Assembly (NCBI RefSeq): GCF_024172095.1 | Contig: NZ_JAMZDX010000003.1 | Coordinates: 310,001 to 374,000 of the forward strand | From: Kitasatospora cinereorecta | GTDB taxonomy: Bacteria; Actinomycetota; Actinomycetes; Streptomycetales; Streptomycetaceae | Direction: 5' to 3' | Length of the DNA stretch: 64,000 nt | In this document: piece by piece, positions 17,808-29,900 of the stretch | How the letters are laid out: each line of letters starts with the position of its first letter | How positions within the stretch are numbered: position 1 is the stretch's first letter | Translations under genes and position numbers: made by a program | Notes under the pieces: generated by a model | Told to the model about the DNA's origin: nothing | Seen by the model: the letters and a program-made list of their open reading frames with translations, nothing else | The model's database searches: none

Positions 17808-18506
17808 TCAGGAGGACTTGACGACCACGGTGCCGATGATCTTGTCGGCGAAGGTCTGCTTCTTCGCGTCCCACAGCGGCCACAGGAAGCCGATGCAGCA
17901 CAGCGCCTCGTCGAGGATGTGGCAGAGCTTGCGGACGAACGCCATGCCGAAGCCGATCGGCTGGCCGTCGGCCTCGCGGACCACCCGGATGTTGACCATC
18001 TTCTTGCCGGGGGTCTGGCCGGTGGTGCCCTCCTGGTAGAGCAGCCACAGGCCGAGGCCCAGGCCGATCAGCCAGGCGATCGCGGCGACGGCGAGGCCGG
18101 CGCCCGACAGGCCGCCACCGGTGCAGCTGGTGCGGTAGGTGTACGAGTCGGTGTGGCAGCTCACCGAGGAGGAGCCGATCGCGCCGGCGATGCCGTACAG
18201 GATGCCGGTCGGCACGCCGATGATCAGGTAGTCGACGATGAACGCGACGACCCGGGCGCCCCAGCCCGCGTAGAAGTTCTGCACCATACCCGGGTTGGGG
18301 TAGCCGCCCTGCTGCGGGTAGCCGTAGCCCGGCTGCTGCGGGATGGCGCCGTAGCCGGGGGCCGGCGGCTGCTGCGGGTAGCCGTAACCGGGCTGCTGCG
18401 GCGGGGCCTGCTGCGGGTAACCGTAACCGGGCTGCTGCGGCTGGCCGTAGCCCGGCTGGGGCGGCTGCTGGCCGTAGGGGTTGTTCGGGTCGGGCGGGTA
18501 GCTCAT
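17808..18506 (-). CDS. RDD family membrane protein with PQQPGYG repeats
   Basis: It has 232 residues starting MSYPPDPNNPYG, with GGAGG 5-6 nt before the ATG; the in-frame upstream ATG lacks a ribosome site. Residues about 1-80 are repeats of [11 protein letters not shown] type, low in charge and probably disordered. The RDD domain starts at ARVVAFIVDYLIIG (Arg and Asp of the name) and holds about four membrane segments. A small extracytoplasmic loop (SCHTDSYTYRTSCTGGG) has two Cys. The C-terminal RKLCHILDEALCCIGFLWPL is unusually Cys-rich. RDD proteins are putative transporters or exchangers, some acting as Na+/H+ antiporters; the substrate here is unknown. Confidence 0.88.
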   Translation of the reverse strand: MSYPPDPNNPYGQQPPQPGYGQPQQPGYGYPQQAPPQQPGYGYPQQPPAPGYGAIPQQPGYGYPQQGGYPNPGMVQNFYAGWGARVVAFIVDYLIIGVPTGILYGIAGAIGSSSVSCHTDSYTYRTSCTGGGLSGAGLAVAAIAWLIGLGLGLWLLYQEGTTGQTPGKKMVNIRVVREADGQPIGFGMAFVRKLCHILDEALCCIGFLWPLWDAKKQTFADKIIGTVVVKSS

Positions 18507-18649
18507 CAATGCCTCCGGGCAGGATGGGACATGGGACAAGTTGGCAGGAAGATCCTGGGACGGACGGGCAGTTGATCGGCCGACCGGGTGGGACGATAGC
18601 GGAACGGGATGACACAGTGGAGGTCAATACCCGCCGCGATCCGCTCAGT

Positions 18650-19081
18650 TCAGGGCCGCGAAATGCCGAGACGGTGCAGCTGCCACGTCCAGGAGACCAG
18701 CAGGGCCGCGCCGATCAGCGCGTTCCGCCGCCCGTTGGACAGGCCCCACCACCAGCGGCCGGGGCCGAGCGGGGCGATCAGCAGGCCCACGGCGGCCACC
18801 ACGGTGACCGGGTTGGCGGCCAGCGCGGCCGTCCAGTTGCCGTGGCCGGCCTCGATGAAGACGGTGGTCGAACCGCACCCCGGGCAGGGGATGCCAGTGA
18901 AGCGGCGCAGCACGCAGAGCACGCCGGGGTCGTGGGCGTCGTGCAGTTCGGCGACGGCCACCGCGGCCACCGCGCCGCCCGCGCCGCGCAGCAGGACCCG
19001 CAGCAGGGCACCCTGCAGCGAGTCGGCGGATCGCCGCCAACGGTCCGTCAACCGCGCCGCTACGGCGCCTCCGGTACTCAC
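18650..19081 (-). CDS. DUF2752 membrane protein
   Basis: It has 143 residues from a GTG that overlaps the stop of the preceding DUF4190 gene (GTGA), so the two are co-translated. The family hallmark TGIPCPGCGSTT is at 62-73, with Cys66 and Cys69 in a CPGC pair and followed by a conserved hydrophobic region. Two or three membrane segments lie at about 35-48, 88-105 and 118-135. The CxxC pair could bind metal or be redox active; this is inference. The family has no established function, though it is common in actinobacteria beside DUF4190 and RDD genes, as here. Confidence 0.85.
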   Translation of the reverse strand: MSTGGAVAARLTDRWRRSADSLQGALLRVLLRGAGGAVAAVAVAELHDAHDPGVLCVLRRFTGIPCPGCGSTTVFIEAGHGNWTAALAANPVTVVAAVGLLIAPLGPGRWWWGLSNGRRNALIGAALLVSWTWQLHRLGISRP

Positions 19082-19560
19082 GCCTTCGCGGCTACGAGGA
19101 TGTACACCACCAGGGCGGCCGAGATCAGCACGGCGAGCGTGTTGAGCACGATGCCGCCGATCGCCGCGTTGCGGCCCTGACCGGTGGTGTTCGACTTGTT
19201 CAGGCCGGCGATGCCGACGCCGATGCCGACCAGGCCGAGGAACCCGCCGTAGAAGCAGGTGGTCAGGATGGCGACGAAGCCCAGCGCCACGGCCGCGGTG
19301 GCCGCCGAGTTCGGCGGCGGCGTCGCACCGTAGGGCTGCGGCGGGACGGGGACCGGCGGCGGGGCCTGCTGCGGATAGCCGTACCCCGGCTGCTGGTACG
19401 CCGGCGGCTGCTGCCCGTAGCCCGCCTGCTGCCCGTATCCGGGCTGCTGGGGCGCGCCGTACCCGGGCTGCTGCTGCGGCTGCTGCCCGTAACCCGGCTG
19501 CTGCGGCTGGCCGTAGCCGCCGCCCGCGTACGGGTCGGGCGTCTGGTACGGATTGCTCAC
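19078..19560 (-). CDS. DUF4190 membrane protein with PGYGQQ repeats
   Basis: Start is GTG (GTGAGCAATCCG) with GGGGGAA upstream, giving 160 residues. The first 75 residues are tandem [14 protein letters not shown] units with Tyr, Gly, Pro and Gln. The rest is the DUF4190 double-membrane hairpin ([20 protein letters not shown] about 93-112, then [20 protein letters not shown] about 133-152) joined by a [15 protein letters not shown] loop. The N-terminal repeats closely match those of the RDD protein two genes downstream, suggesting a shared assembly or self-association mode. Divergent from folD across 221 bp. Function unknown. Confidence 0.85.
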   Translation of the reverse strand: MSNPYQTPDPYAGGGYGQPQQPGYGQQPQQQPGYGAPQQPGYGQQAGYGQQPPAYQQPGYGYPQQAPPPVPVPPQPYGATPPPNSAATAAVALGFVAILTTCFYGGFLGLVGIGVGIAGLNKSNTTGQGRNAAIGGIVLNTLAVLISAALVVYILVAAKA

Positions 19561-19781
19561 TGTCGTTCCCCCGGAATCGTCCCCCGTCGTGCCCGACCTG
19601 TCGTCACCAGGGCGGATCGGCACACATAGCAGCCCACATCGTGGTCCGGAAGGGCCCGCGCTGTCCAGCCGCGCCCATCGCACGGACACAACTGTGGCGC
19701 AACCGCAACCCGGTCCGTACGGTGGGTGAACCATGCCGGGGGCCGGACAGGTCCGCGCGGCGGATCCGGGAGAATGGCCTC

Positions 19782-20636
19782 ATGACTGCCCAGATTCTCG
19801 ATGGCAAGGCCACCGCGGCCGCGATCAAGTCCGAACTCGCCGTCCGCGTGGCGGCCCTCAAGGAGCGGGGCATCGTCCCCGGTCTCGGCACCGTCCTGGT
19901 CGGCGACGACCCGGGCAGCCGGTGGTACGTCAACGGCAAGCACAAGGACTGCGCCGAGGTCGGCATCGCCTCGATCCAGCGCGAGCTGCCGGAGACCGCG
20001 ACCCAGGAGGACGTGGAGAACGTCGTCCGCGAGCTCAACGCCGACCCGACCTGCACCGGCTACATCGTCCAGCTGCCGCTGCCCAAGGGCCTCGACCCCA
20101 ACCCGGTCCTGGAGCTGATGGACCCGGACAAGGACGCCGACGGCCTGCACCCCACCTCGCTCGGCCGCCTCGCGCTCGGCATCGAGGGCCCGCTGCCCTG
20201 CACCCCGCTCGGCATCGTCGAGCTGCTGCGCCGCCACGACGTCGCGATCAACGGCGCCGAGGTGGTCGTGATCGGCCGCGGCGTGACCGTCGGCCGCTCG
20301 ATCGGCCTGCTGCTCACCCGCCGCAGCGAGAACGCCACCGTCACCCTGTGCCACACCGGCACCCGCGACCTGGCCTACCACCTGCGCAAGGCCGACATCG
20401 TGGTGGCCGCCGCCGGTGTGCCGCACCTGGTCAAGCCGGAGGACGTCAAGCCGGGCGCGGCCGTCCTGGACGTGGGCGTCAGCCGCAGCGAGGGCAAGAT
20501 CGTCGGCGACGTCCACCCGGGCGTGGCCGAGGTGGCCGGCTGGATCTCCCCGAACCCGGGCGGGGTCGGCCCGATGACCCGCGCCATGCTGCTCAACAAC
20601 ATCGTCGAGGCGGCCGAGCGCCGCGCCGGCCACTGA
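19782..20636 (+). CDS. folD: methylenetetrahydrofolate dehydrogenase / cyclohydrolase
   Basis: It has 284 residues, ATG with GGGAGA 9 nt upstream. Substrate-side signatures include [12 protein letters not shown] (about 90-101), and the NADP-binding domain has [13 protein letters not shown] (about 158-170). The C-terminal family signature [14 protein letters not shown] is at about 255-268. The catalytic Lys lies in the YVNGKHKDC region. FolD interconverts 5,10-methylene-, methenyl- and 10-formyl-tetrahydrofolate, providing the formyl donor for PurN and PurH encoded upstream. Cytosolic, full length. A DUF3017 gene follows after 5 nt. Confidence 0.97.
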   Translation: MTAQILDGKATAAAIKSELAVRVAALKERGIVPGLGTVLVGDDPGSRWYVNGKHKDCAEVGIASIQRELPETATQEDVENVVRELNADPTCTGYIVQLPLPKGLDPNPVLELMDPDKDADGLHPTSLGRLALGIEGPLPCTPLGIVELLRRHDVAINGAEVVVIGRGVTVGRSIGLLLTRRSENATVTLCHTGTRDLAYHLRKADIVVAAAGVPHLVKPEDVKPGAAVLDVGVSRSEGKIVGDVHPGVAEVAGWISPNPGGVGPMTRAMLLNNIVEAAERRAGH

Positions 20637-20641
20637 GAGCC

Positions 20642-21040
20642 GTGGCCGGCCTGCGCCGCCTGCCCGGGCGGACCACCAGCACCAACCCGCCGGAGGGCGC
20701 CGCGCCCGCACTGGACCGCAGCCACTCGCTGCCGGTCCGGCAGTGGCCGATCACGCTGGTCATGGCCGTGGCCGGGCTCGGCCTGCTGATCACCTGGACG
20801 GGTCCGTTCCGGGTCGGACTGCTGACGGTCGGCGCCTCGCTGCTGGTCGCCGCGGTGCTCCGACTGGTACTGCCTGAGGTCGGCATGCTCGCCGTGCGCA
20901 GCCGCTTCACCGACGTGAGCGTGCTGGTCGTGCTCGGCGGGCTGATCATCGTCCTCACCCTGGTCGCGCAGCCGGATCCCTGGCTGCGCCTCCCGCTGCT
21001 CGACAACATCGGACGGCTGATCGGCCGGCCGGCGCACTGA
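20642..21040 (+). CDS. DUF3017 small membrane protein
   Basis: It has 132 residues from GTG at 20642, 5 nt after folD, with a weak GAG-rich ribosome site. After a polar N-terminus come three hydrophobic segments (about 36-50 WPITLVMAVAGLGLLITW, 58-75 and 92-110), fitting DUF3017. Between the last two is the conserved VRSRFTDV. Its place between folD and mdh is the standard streptomycete order. No biochemical role is known. Transcription of the pair probably ends at the hairpin 18 nt downstream. Confidence 0.8.
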   Translation: MAGLRRLPGRTTSTNPPEGAAPALDRSHSLPVRQWPITLVMAVAGLGLLITWTGPFRVGLLTVGASLLVAAVLRLVLPEVGMLAVRSRFTDVSVLVVLGGLIIVLTLVAQPDPWLRLPLLDNIGRLIGRPAH

Positions 21041-21057
21041 CGTTACGCACGTCTCAT

Positions 21058-22181
<1,124 letters not shown>

Positions 22182-22197
22182 GCCGGCCCCGCAGCGA

Positions 22198-22248
22198 ACG
22201 GCCGACGGCCGGGCACCCCGTACGGGATGCCCGGCCGTCGGCCGTTTC
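22198..22248. terminator. terminator between convergent mdh and GT39 genes
   Basis: An 18-bp perfect stem (ACGGCCGACGGCCGGGCA with its complement) around a 12-nt loop, followed by TTT. Suits both flanking genes. Confidence 0.9.
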
Positions 22249-22263
22249 CGTCGTGCGTGTGGG

Positions 22264-23826
22264 TCAGCGGCGCACCAGCAGTGCGACCGAGATGCCCGAC
22301 ACCTGCTCCGCCTTCTCCAGCTTGTAGCGGTCCTGCAGCACCTTGGCGTAGCCGGGCGGCAGCGTGGTGAACGGGTCGCCGCCGTCGTCCTTGGAGATCA
22401 GCCAGATCCGCGGCGGCGGCGTCGGCCCCAGCGAGGCGACCGGGTCGCCGGTCAGCGAGGGCCACAGGTCGGCCCGCTGCTCACCGGTCAGGCCGAGGAA
22501 CACGTCCCGCAGCCGGACGTTCTTCGGCAGGTAGTACCGCACGCCCGCGTCCACGCCCCACCACAGAGCCCACTGCTGCTGGCCGTAGGCCGCGGCGTCG
22601 CCCGGCCGGTAGCCGGCCGCCACCAGGTCGGCCGCCGCCCGGTAGTCGAGCGGGGTGAACCAGGTGACCGGCTCGGGGTAGGTGTAGTCGGCGTGCGACA
22701 GCGGCCGGTGCATGGCCCGCAGGTCGGGGGCGGCCAGCACGGCCAGCGCCAGCAGGCCGACCACCATCCCGCGCAGCCGGACCACCGCCAGGCCGGCACC
22801 GGCCATCACCGCCCAGCCGGGCACCACGAAGAACAGGTACTTCGGCATGAAGTACGAGACCGAGGCCTTCTGCGAGATCACCCAGATCGCCGCCACCGGC
22901 AGCACCGCGAGGACCGAGCCGAACAGCGCCGACTGCCGGCGGTCCGACCCCCAGGCCAGCGCGGCCGCGAGCAGGATCGCCCCGGTGACCAGCGTCCCGC
23001 CGAAGATCTGCAGCCAGATGGTGGACAGCTCGGCCAGGTGCGGCCGGGTGATCCAGCCGATCTGCCGGCCCGCCTGCTGCTCGCCCAGCTTGACCAGCGG
23101 GTACGCGGCGGCCACCCCGACCAGCGCGGCGAGCGCGAACCCGGCCGGGATCCGCCAGTCCCGCCGGCTGCGCCACCAGGCGAGCAGCACCCCGACGGCG
23201 TGCGCCCCCAGGAAGACCAGCGACACCAGGTGGAGATAGGCCGCCGCTGCCACCGCCCCCGCGTAGCACAGCCAGCGCACCACCCCCGGTCGCTCCAGGG
23301 CCCGCAGCAGCAGGAGCAGCGCCCCCGCGGCCACCAGCATCACGAACGCGTACGAGCGGGCCTCCTGGGCGTACCGGGTCACCGTCGGGACCAGCGCGAA
23401 CACCAGACCCGCGGCGAGACCGGCGCGCTCGCCGAACATCCGGCGCCCGGCCAGCGCCGTGCAGCCGGCGGCGCCCGCCATCGCCAGCACGGTCGGCAGG
23501 CGCAGCATGGCCGGCGAGTCGCCGAACACCGAGATCCAGTAGTGCAGCAGCAGGTAGTAGGTGCCGTGGACGGCGTCGACGTTCTGCAGCATGTCCCAGA
23601 TCGCGCCGGCGGGCCGGCGGACCACCGAGAGCGTGGCCAGCTCGTCGTGCCACAGCACCGGCGTAGCGATCCGGTAGAGGCCGCAGGCGAGGGTGGCCAG
23701 CACCGGCCACAGCCAGACGCTGCGCAGCAGCCGGCGTGCGGCGCGGGCACTGTCGGGCCGGCGCCGGCTCCGTGGCGGCGCGGACGGGTCCGCGGGGGCG
23801 TCGGAGAGGGGGGTGGTCCGGGCCAT
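22264..23826 (-). CDS. GT-C fold (GT39-like) mannosyltransferase-type membrane protein
   Basis: It has 520 residues; AGGAC lies before the ATG. A basic cytosolic N-terminus leads into about 10-11 membrane segments. The first external loop carries WHDE (His60, Asp61, Glu62), the acidic motif expected in GT39/PMT-type transferases that use polyprenyl-phosphate sugars. QEARSYAF later in the sequence is another frequent family motif. The C-terminal 120 residues after [19 protein letters not shown] are a soluble extracytoplasmic domain. Probable role is transfer of a hexose to a surface glycan, lipid or protein; the acceptor cannot be told. The gene stands alone between mdh and a divergent CNNM-type gene. 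Confidence 0.78.
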   Translation of the reverse strand: MARTTPLSDAPADPSAPPRSRRRPDSARAARRLLRSVWLWPVLATLACGLYRIATPVLWHDELATLSVVRRPAGAIWDMLQNVDAVHGTYYLLLHYWISVFGDSPAMLRLPTVLAMAGAAGCTALAGRRMFGERAGLAAGLVFALVPTVTRYAQEARSYAFVMLVAAGALLLLLRALERPGVVRWLCYAGAVAAAAYLHLVSLVFLGAHAVGVLLAWWRSRRDWRIPAGFALAALVGVAAAYPLVKLGEQQAGRQIGWITRPHLAELSTIWLQIFGGTLVTGAILLAAALAWGSDRRQSALFGSVLAVLPVAAIWVISQKASVSYFMPKYLFFVVPGWAVMAGAGLAVVRLRGMVVGLLALAVLAAPDLRAMHRPLSHADYTYPEPVTWFTPLDYRAAADLVAAGYRPGDAAAYGQQQWALWWGVDAGVRYYLPKNVRLRDVFLGLTGEQRADLWPSLTGDPVASLGPTPPPRIWLISKDDGGDPFTTLPPGYAKVLQDRYKLEKAEQVSGISVALLVRR

Positions 23827-23916
23827 GTGCGTCCTGGGGAGCGTGGGGGGAGTCGGTCGGTCTGCCAGGAATTATGGCGGTCCGGTCGTTCTGCCCGCAG
23901 CGGGGGTCCTCCCGCC

Positions 23917-23922
23917 TAGGAT
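23917..23922 (+). promoter_or_regulatory. -10 box of leaderless CNNM/CorC gene promoter
   Basis: TAGGAT lies 8 nt before the GTG at 23931, and there is no ribosome site between them, indicating a leaderless transcript. Confidence 0.45.
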
Positions 23923-23930
23923 GACCCGCT

Positions 23931-25244
23931 GTGAGTGAAACCCTGCAGGACGCCGCGCTCGTCCTGGTCTTCATCCTGCTGGGCGGACTGTTCAACGTCG
24001 CCGAGATCTCGCTGATCTCGCTGCGCGAGGGACAGATCCGCACCCTGGAGGCGGCCGGCACCAAGCGGGCCGCCCGGGCCGCCCATCTGGCGGCCGACCC
24101 CAACCGCTTCCTCGCCGCCGTCCAGGTGGGCGTCACCTGCATGGGCTTCCTGTCCGCGGCCTTCGGCGCCGACACGCTGTCCGGGAAGCTGGCCCCGGTC
24201 TTCGTCGACCTGGGGCTCTCCGAGGGGGTGGCCGACGCGGTCGCCCTGGTCGGCCTGACCCTGGTGATCTCCTACGTCTCGCTGGTGCTCGGCGAGCTCA
24301 CCCCCAAGCGGATCGGCCTGCAGCGGGCCGACTCCATCGCGGTGCTGGCCGCACCGGTGGTGGACGTGATGTCGGTGGCGCTGCGTCCGGTGATCTGGCT
24401 GCTCGGCCACTCGACCAACCTGATGGTGCGCCTGCTCGGCGGCGACCCGAAGGCGGGCCGGGGCTCGATGAGCCAGGAGGAGCTGCGCGGCCTGGTCGCG
24501 GCCAACACCGAGCTGGGCAGCGACGAGCGGACCCTGATCAACGACGTGTTCGCGGCCGGCGAGCGCCAGCTGCGCGAGGTGATGGTGCCGCGCACCGAGG
24601 TCACCTTCCTGGACGCCGACCGGCTGGTCTCCGAGGTCCGCCCGGAGACCGACGACTCCCCGCACTCCCGCTACCCGGTGGTGGAGGGCTCGTACGACGC
24701 GGTGACCGGCTTCGTGCACGTGCGCGACCTGTACGGGGTGCGCGGGGAGCGGGCGGCCCGGGTCCGCGACCTGGCCCGGCCGGTCAAGCTGCTGCCGGCC
24801 ACCAAGCGGGTGCTGGCCGCGATGGGGGAGATGCGCCGGGAGGGCCACCACCTGGCGATCGTGGTGGACGAGTACGGCGGCACGGCCGGCATCGTCACCC
24901 TGGAGGACCTGGTCGAGGAGGTGATCGGCGAGATCCGCGACGAGTACGACGCGCAGGACACCACCGCGACCCGGCTGCTGGCCGGCGGCGCGATGGAGCT
25001 GGACGGCCTGCTCAACCTGGCCGACTTCACCGAGGAGACCGGCTTCACCCTGCCGGAGGGCCCGTACGAGACGGTGGCCGGCTTCGTGGTGCGGGAGCTG
25101 GGCCGGCTGCCCGAGCAGGGCGACCAGGTGCTGACCGAGGACGGCGCCCGGCTGACCGTGGCCAAGTTGGACGGTCGGCGCATCGAACGCATCCGGGTGA
25201 GTGCGGTCACACTGTCGAATCCTCCAGGAGCGGAAGTTTCCTGA
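23931..25244 (+). CDS. CNNM/CorC (hemolysin-family) transporter-like protein
   Basis: It has 437 residues starting GTG. The N-terminal CNNM membrane domain (about 1-190) shows FILLGGLFNVAEISLIS and VSLVLGELTPKRIGLQ, the latter a family signature. A CBS pair (about 205-330) follows, with REVMVPRTEV and IVVDEYGGTAGIVTLEDLVE, and a CorC_HlyC domain ends the protein (about 345-430: AMELDGLLNLADFTEETGF). Such proteins are membrane Mg2+/Co2+ transporters or transport regulators, with CBS domains sensing nucleotide-Mg. trpS follows after 21 nt and may be co-transcribed. The old name hemolysin is historical only. Confidence 0.9.
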   Translation: MSETLQDAALVLVFILLGGLFNVAEISLISLREGQIRTLEAAGTKRAARAAHLAADPNRFLAAVQVGVTCMGFLSAAFGADTLSGKLAPVFVDLGLSEGVADAVALVGLTLVISYVSLVLGELTPKRIGLQRADSIAVLAAPVVDVMSVALRPVIWLLGHSTNLMVRLLGGDPKAGRGSMSQEELRGLVAANTELGSDERTLINDVFAAGERQLREVMVPRTEVTFLDADRLVSEVRPETDDSPHSRYPVVEGSYDAVTGFVHVRDLYGVRGERAARVRDLARPVKLLPATKRVLAAMGEMRREGHHLAIVVDEYGGTAGIVTLEDLVEEVIGEIRDEYDAQDTTATRLLAGGAMELDGLLNLADFTEETGFTLPEGPYETVAGFVVRELGRLPEQGDQVLTEDGARLTVAKLDGRRIERIRVSAVTLSNPPGAEVS

Positions 25245-26311
<1,067 letters not shown>

Positions 26312-26312
<1 letters not shown>

Positions 26313-26866
26313 TGCCAGCCGGGGCCGGTTTCGAGGGCGGCGACCTCCCCGAGGTCGTCACCATCGGCGTGTCCATACACGTCCCGGAGCCGTACGGCTC
26401 GGCCGTCCAGGACGCCCGGGCCGGCTTCGGCGATCCGCTGGCGCGCTCGATACCCACCCACGTCACCCTGCTGCCGCCGACCGAGGTGGCCTCCACCCGG
26501 CTGGCCGGGATCGAGGCGCACCTGCGGGCGGTGGCGGCCGGGCACCGGCCGTTCCGGATGCTGCTGCAGGGCAGCGGCACCTTCCGGCCGGTGTCGCCGG
26601 TGGTGTTCGTCCGGGTCGAGGAGGGCGCCCAGGAGTGCCGGGTGCTGGAGGCGGACGTCCGCTCCGGCCCGCTCTCGCGGGAGCTGGCCTTCCCGTACCA
26701 CCCGCACGTCACGGTCGCCCACGGGCTGCCCGATGAGGTGCTGGACCAGGCGTACGAGAAGGCCCGCGGCTTCCACGCGACCTTCGAGGTGACCGGATTC
26801 GTGCTGTCCCGGTTCGGGCCGGACGAGGTCTGGCGCCCCTGGCGCGGCTACCCCTTCGGCGCCTGA
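26312..26866 (+). CDS. 2H phosphoesterase (2'-5' RNA ligase family)
   Basis: It has 184 residues, coupled to trpS by a one-base stop/start overlap. Two HxT catalytic motifs define the 2H fold: THVTLLPP (His50, Thr52) and HPHVTVAHG (His132, Thr134). The remainder matches the LigT/RNA-ligase superfamily in length and strand pattern. Relatives ligate or hydrolyse 2',5' linkages or open cyclic phosphates. Coupling to trpS suggests an RNA-related substrate, though that is inference. No signal peptide. A strong terminator follows. Confidence 0.88.
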
Positions 26867-26888
26867 GCGCTCCCTCCGGCCCAGCGGA

Positions 26889-26933
26889 AAGCCCCCTCGG
26901 ACGATCTCCCGATCGTCCGAGGGGGCTTTTTTC
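26889..26933. terminator. terminator shared by trpS operon and convergent GT2-TagF gene
   Basis: A 19-bp perfect stem (AAAGCCCCCTCGGACGATC and complement) with a 4-nt loop and a run of six T on the plus strand. Confidence 0.95.
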
Positions 26934-26937
26934 CGAG

Positions 26938-29900
26938 CTACTCCTGCTCGCCCAGCATCGCGTCGACCACCCGGCCGGAGGCCTGGCCGTCGTCCAGGTC
27001 GCAGTACACCTCGCGGAACGCCGCGTACGTGTCGGCGTACCGCTCGGTGAAGTCCTCGACCCGGCCGAGCGCGTCGACCAGCTCGGCCGACGTGGCCAGC
27101 AGCGGGCCGGGCGCCTGCGCCTCGAAGTCGAAGGTGAACCCGCGCAGGTTGTCCCGGTAGTGCTCCAGGTCGTACGTGAAGAACAGCATCGGGCGGCCGG
27201 TGTTCGCGAAGTCGAACATCGCCGAGTTGTAGTCGGTGACCAGGACGTCGGCGACCAGCAGCAGGTCGGCCATGTCCGGGTAGCTGGTGACGTCCCAGAC
27301 GTAGCCGTCGCCGGCCTCGACCACCTGGGCGCAGACCAGCTCGTGGCCGCGGATCAGCAGCACCTGGTCCTCGCCGAGGGCGGCCTTCGCGGCCTCCAGA
27401 TCGATCCGCAGGTCCAGCTGGTAGCCGTCCTGCGGGCGGCGGCGGTCCTCCCGGAAGGTCGGCGCGTAGAGCACCACCTTCTTGCCCTCGGGCAGGCCGA
27501 GCCGCTCGCGCACCTGCTCGGCGGTCTTCTCCCGGTCCGCGGCGAACAGCACGTCGTTGCGCGGGTAGCCGGTCTCCAGGATCTCGCCCTCGAACTTGAA
27601 GGCGCGGCGCAGCACCGGGGTGGACACCCGGTTCGGCGAGACCAGCAGCGACCAGTGCGGGACCTCCTGGACCAGGTGCTCCAGGTACTCCGAGTCGGTG
27701 AACCAGACCTTCTCGAAGTCGTGGCCGATCTGCTTCAGCGGGGTGCCGTGCCAGGTCTGCACCACCACCTGGCCCGGACGCCGGGTGAAGAACGGCGGCA
27801 GGTGGGTGCTGGTCACCACGTACTTGGCGGTGGCCAGGGCCTCGTACCACTCCGGCGACCAGCGGCGGACCGCCTCGGCGGTCTGCGGCAGGTCGGCCTG
27901 CAGGTCGTCGCTGGCCCACAGGTGGCGCAGCGGGGCGCCGCGGCGCACCAGCTCCTCGTGGACGGCGCGCGGCGAGCCCGCGTACCGGCTGCGCTTGCCG
28001 GTGTAGTACAGCACCGCGTCGGCCAGCGGACGGCGCTGGGTCTGCGGGAAGGCCGTGCGCTGCTGGCGCTGGCGGAAACCGCTGCGCTCCTCCGGCGGCA
28101 GCACGTCGTGCGACTCCAGCGACAGCAGGTCGTACTTGCGGCGCTCCAGGGCGATCCGCTTGCCGCGGGCCACCACCTCGACCGGCAGGGTGCCGTGGCA
28201 GGACGGGCCGAGCAGGGCCTGCGGCCACAGCGACTCGGGGTCGGCGCCGACCGGGCGGAAGAACACCTCCCAGGTGCCCTTGTACAGCGGCACCTGGCCG
28301 GCGTAGCTGGCGGTCGGCACGGCCGGCAGCGCGGTCTGGAAGCGGCCGTCGGCGATCTCCACCGGGTAGCGGTGCTCCTCCTCGCGCCAGGCGTGCCGGA
28401 TCACCAGCTCGTAGCGGTGCGCGCCGGACAGCGGGAAGGTGCCGCTGAGCACGAAGCCGTCGCCGTCGCGGGCGGCCGAGATCTCCTCGATGACCGGCTG
28501 CAGCACCTGGTCGGTCAGCTGCAGGTAGCCGCTCGGGGAGGGCTTGGAGTAGAGCGCCCGGGGGCCGGCGCCGGGCTCGGCGAGCGGGTCGACCAGCGGG
28601 ACGTCCAGGTGGCTGGGCGCGGCGCGCTCGTCCACCACTATCGGCAGGGTGGTGCCGTCGGTGAGCTTCAGCGCGCTGTCCCAGCGGTCGCGCAGGCGCT
28701 CCTCGGCCGCCGGGTCGAGCGCGTCCCAGGCCCTGCGGACGGCGGTCAGCTCGGCGATCGGCACCTCGGCGGTGAACGGGACGTGGCGGCCCACCGGCAC
28801 GCCCAGCTCCAGCGGGAAGGCCAGGTGGCGGTCGGACTCCACGTGGCTCATCCGCAGCTCGGCGCCGGCCAGGTCGGCGCCGGAGACCACCAGGCCCTCG
28901 ATCCGCACCGTGCCGCGCTCGGCCGAGACCTTCACGGCCCGCGCCCGCACCTGCTCCACCCGCAGGTGGACGTAGTTGTCGTTGGACAGCCAGGAGACGA
29001 TCCGGACGTCCTCGTCGACCCAGTGCACCGGCGGGTACTCGGCGGTGTCGCTCCAGCCGCCGGAGACCCGGCCCTTGTAGACGCCGCCCTTGCCCATGCC
29101 GGCCACCAGCATGCGCCAGGAGCCGTCCTTCCACTGGCCGCGGTGCTTGAGCCGCTCCGGGTCGATCACCGCGGAGAAGCCGGCCCAGTCGCAGCTGTAC
29201 AGGTCGTGCGGCGAGCTGGCGGTGGCCTCCGGGCTGTACATGGTCTTCGTCTGCACCATGACCACGCGGCGGCCCCGGGCCTCGCGCAGCACCAGCACCT
29301 TGACCATGTCGTTCTTGTTCTCGGCGCCCAGGTGCTCCGGGAAGGCGTGCCCGGTCAGGTGCAGCTTCCCGTCCTCCCAGCCGGCCTGGTACAGCCGGCT
29401 GCGCATCACCAGCGCGTTGTTCAGCCGCAGCAGCTCGGCCGGCACGCTCCTGCGGCCGCCGCGCAGGAACGGGTAGTCCGCGTACGGGCGCAGCAGGCCG
29501 CGGGCCGGGGCGGCGCCGTTGCTGTCCTTCTCGAAGCGCAGCTGCTCGATCAGCTCGTCCATCCGGCCCTGCAGGGTCAGGTGGTACTTCAGCCGCAGCG
29601 GGGCGCGCAGCTTGCGCACCTGCTCCGGACCGATCGCGCGCAGCAGCCGGGTGACCGACTCCTGGTACCCGGCGTTGTAGGCGGGGTCGCCCTCCAGCAC
29701 CGAGTTGAAGAACATCGGGATCTCCTCGACGAGGTTGTTCTCGTCGTAGGAGCGCAGGTACTTGCGGAACTTCGGGTCGGTCTGCTCCAGCATCCAGGCG
29801 CGGACCAGCTCCATCGACTTCACCCGGTCGATGACGCCCTTGGGGTTGGTCTTCATCTGGGTGATCGACATCTCGCCGACCTCGCGCTCGCGCCAGTGGT

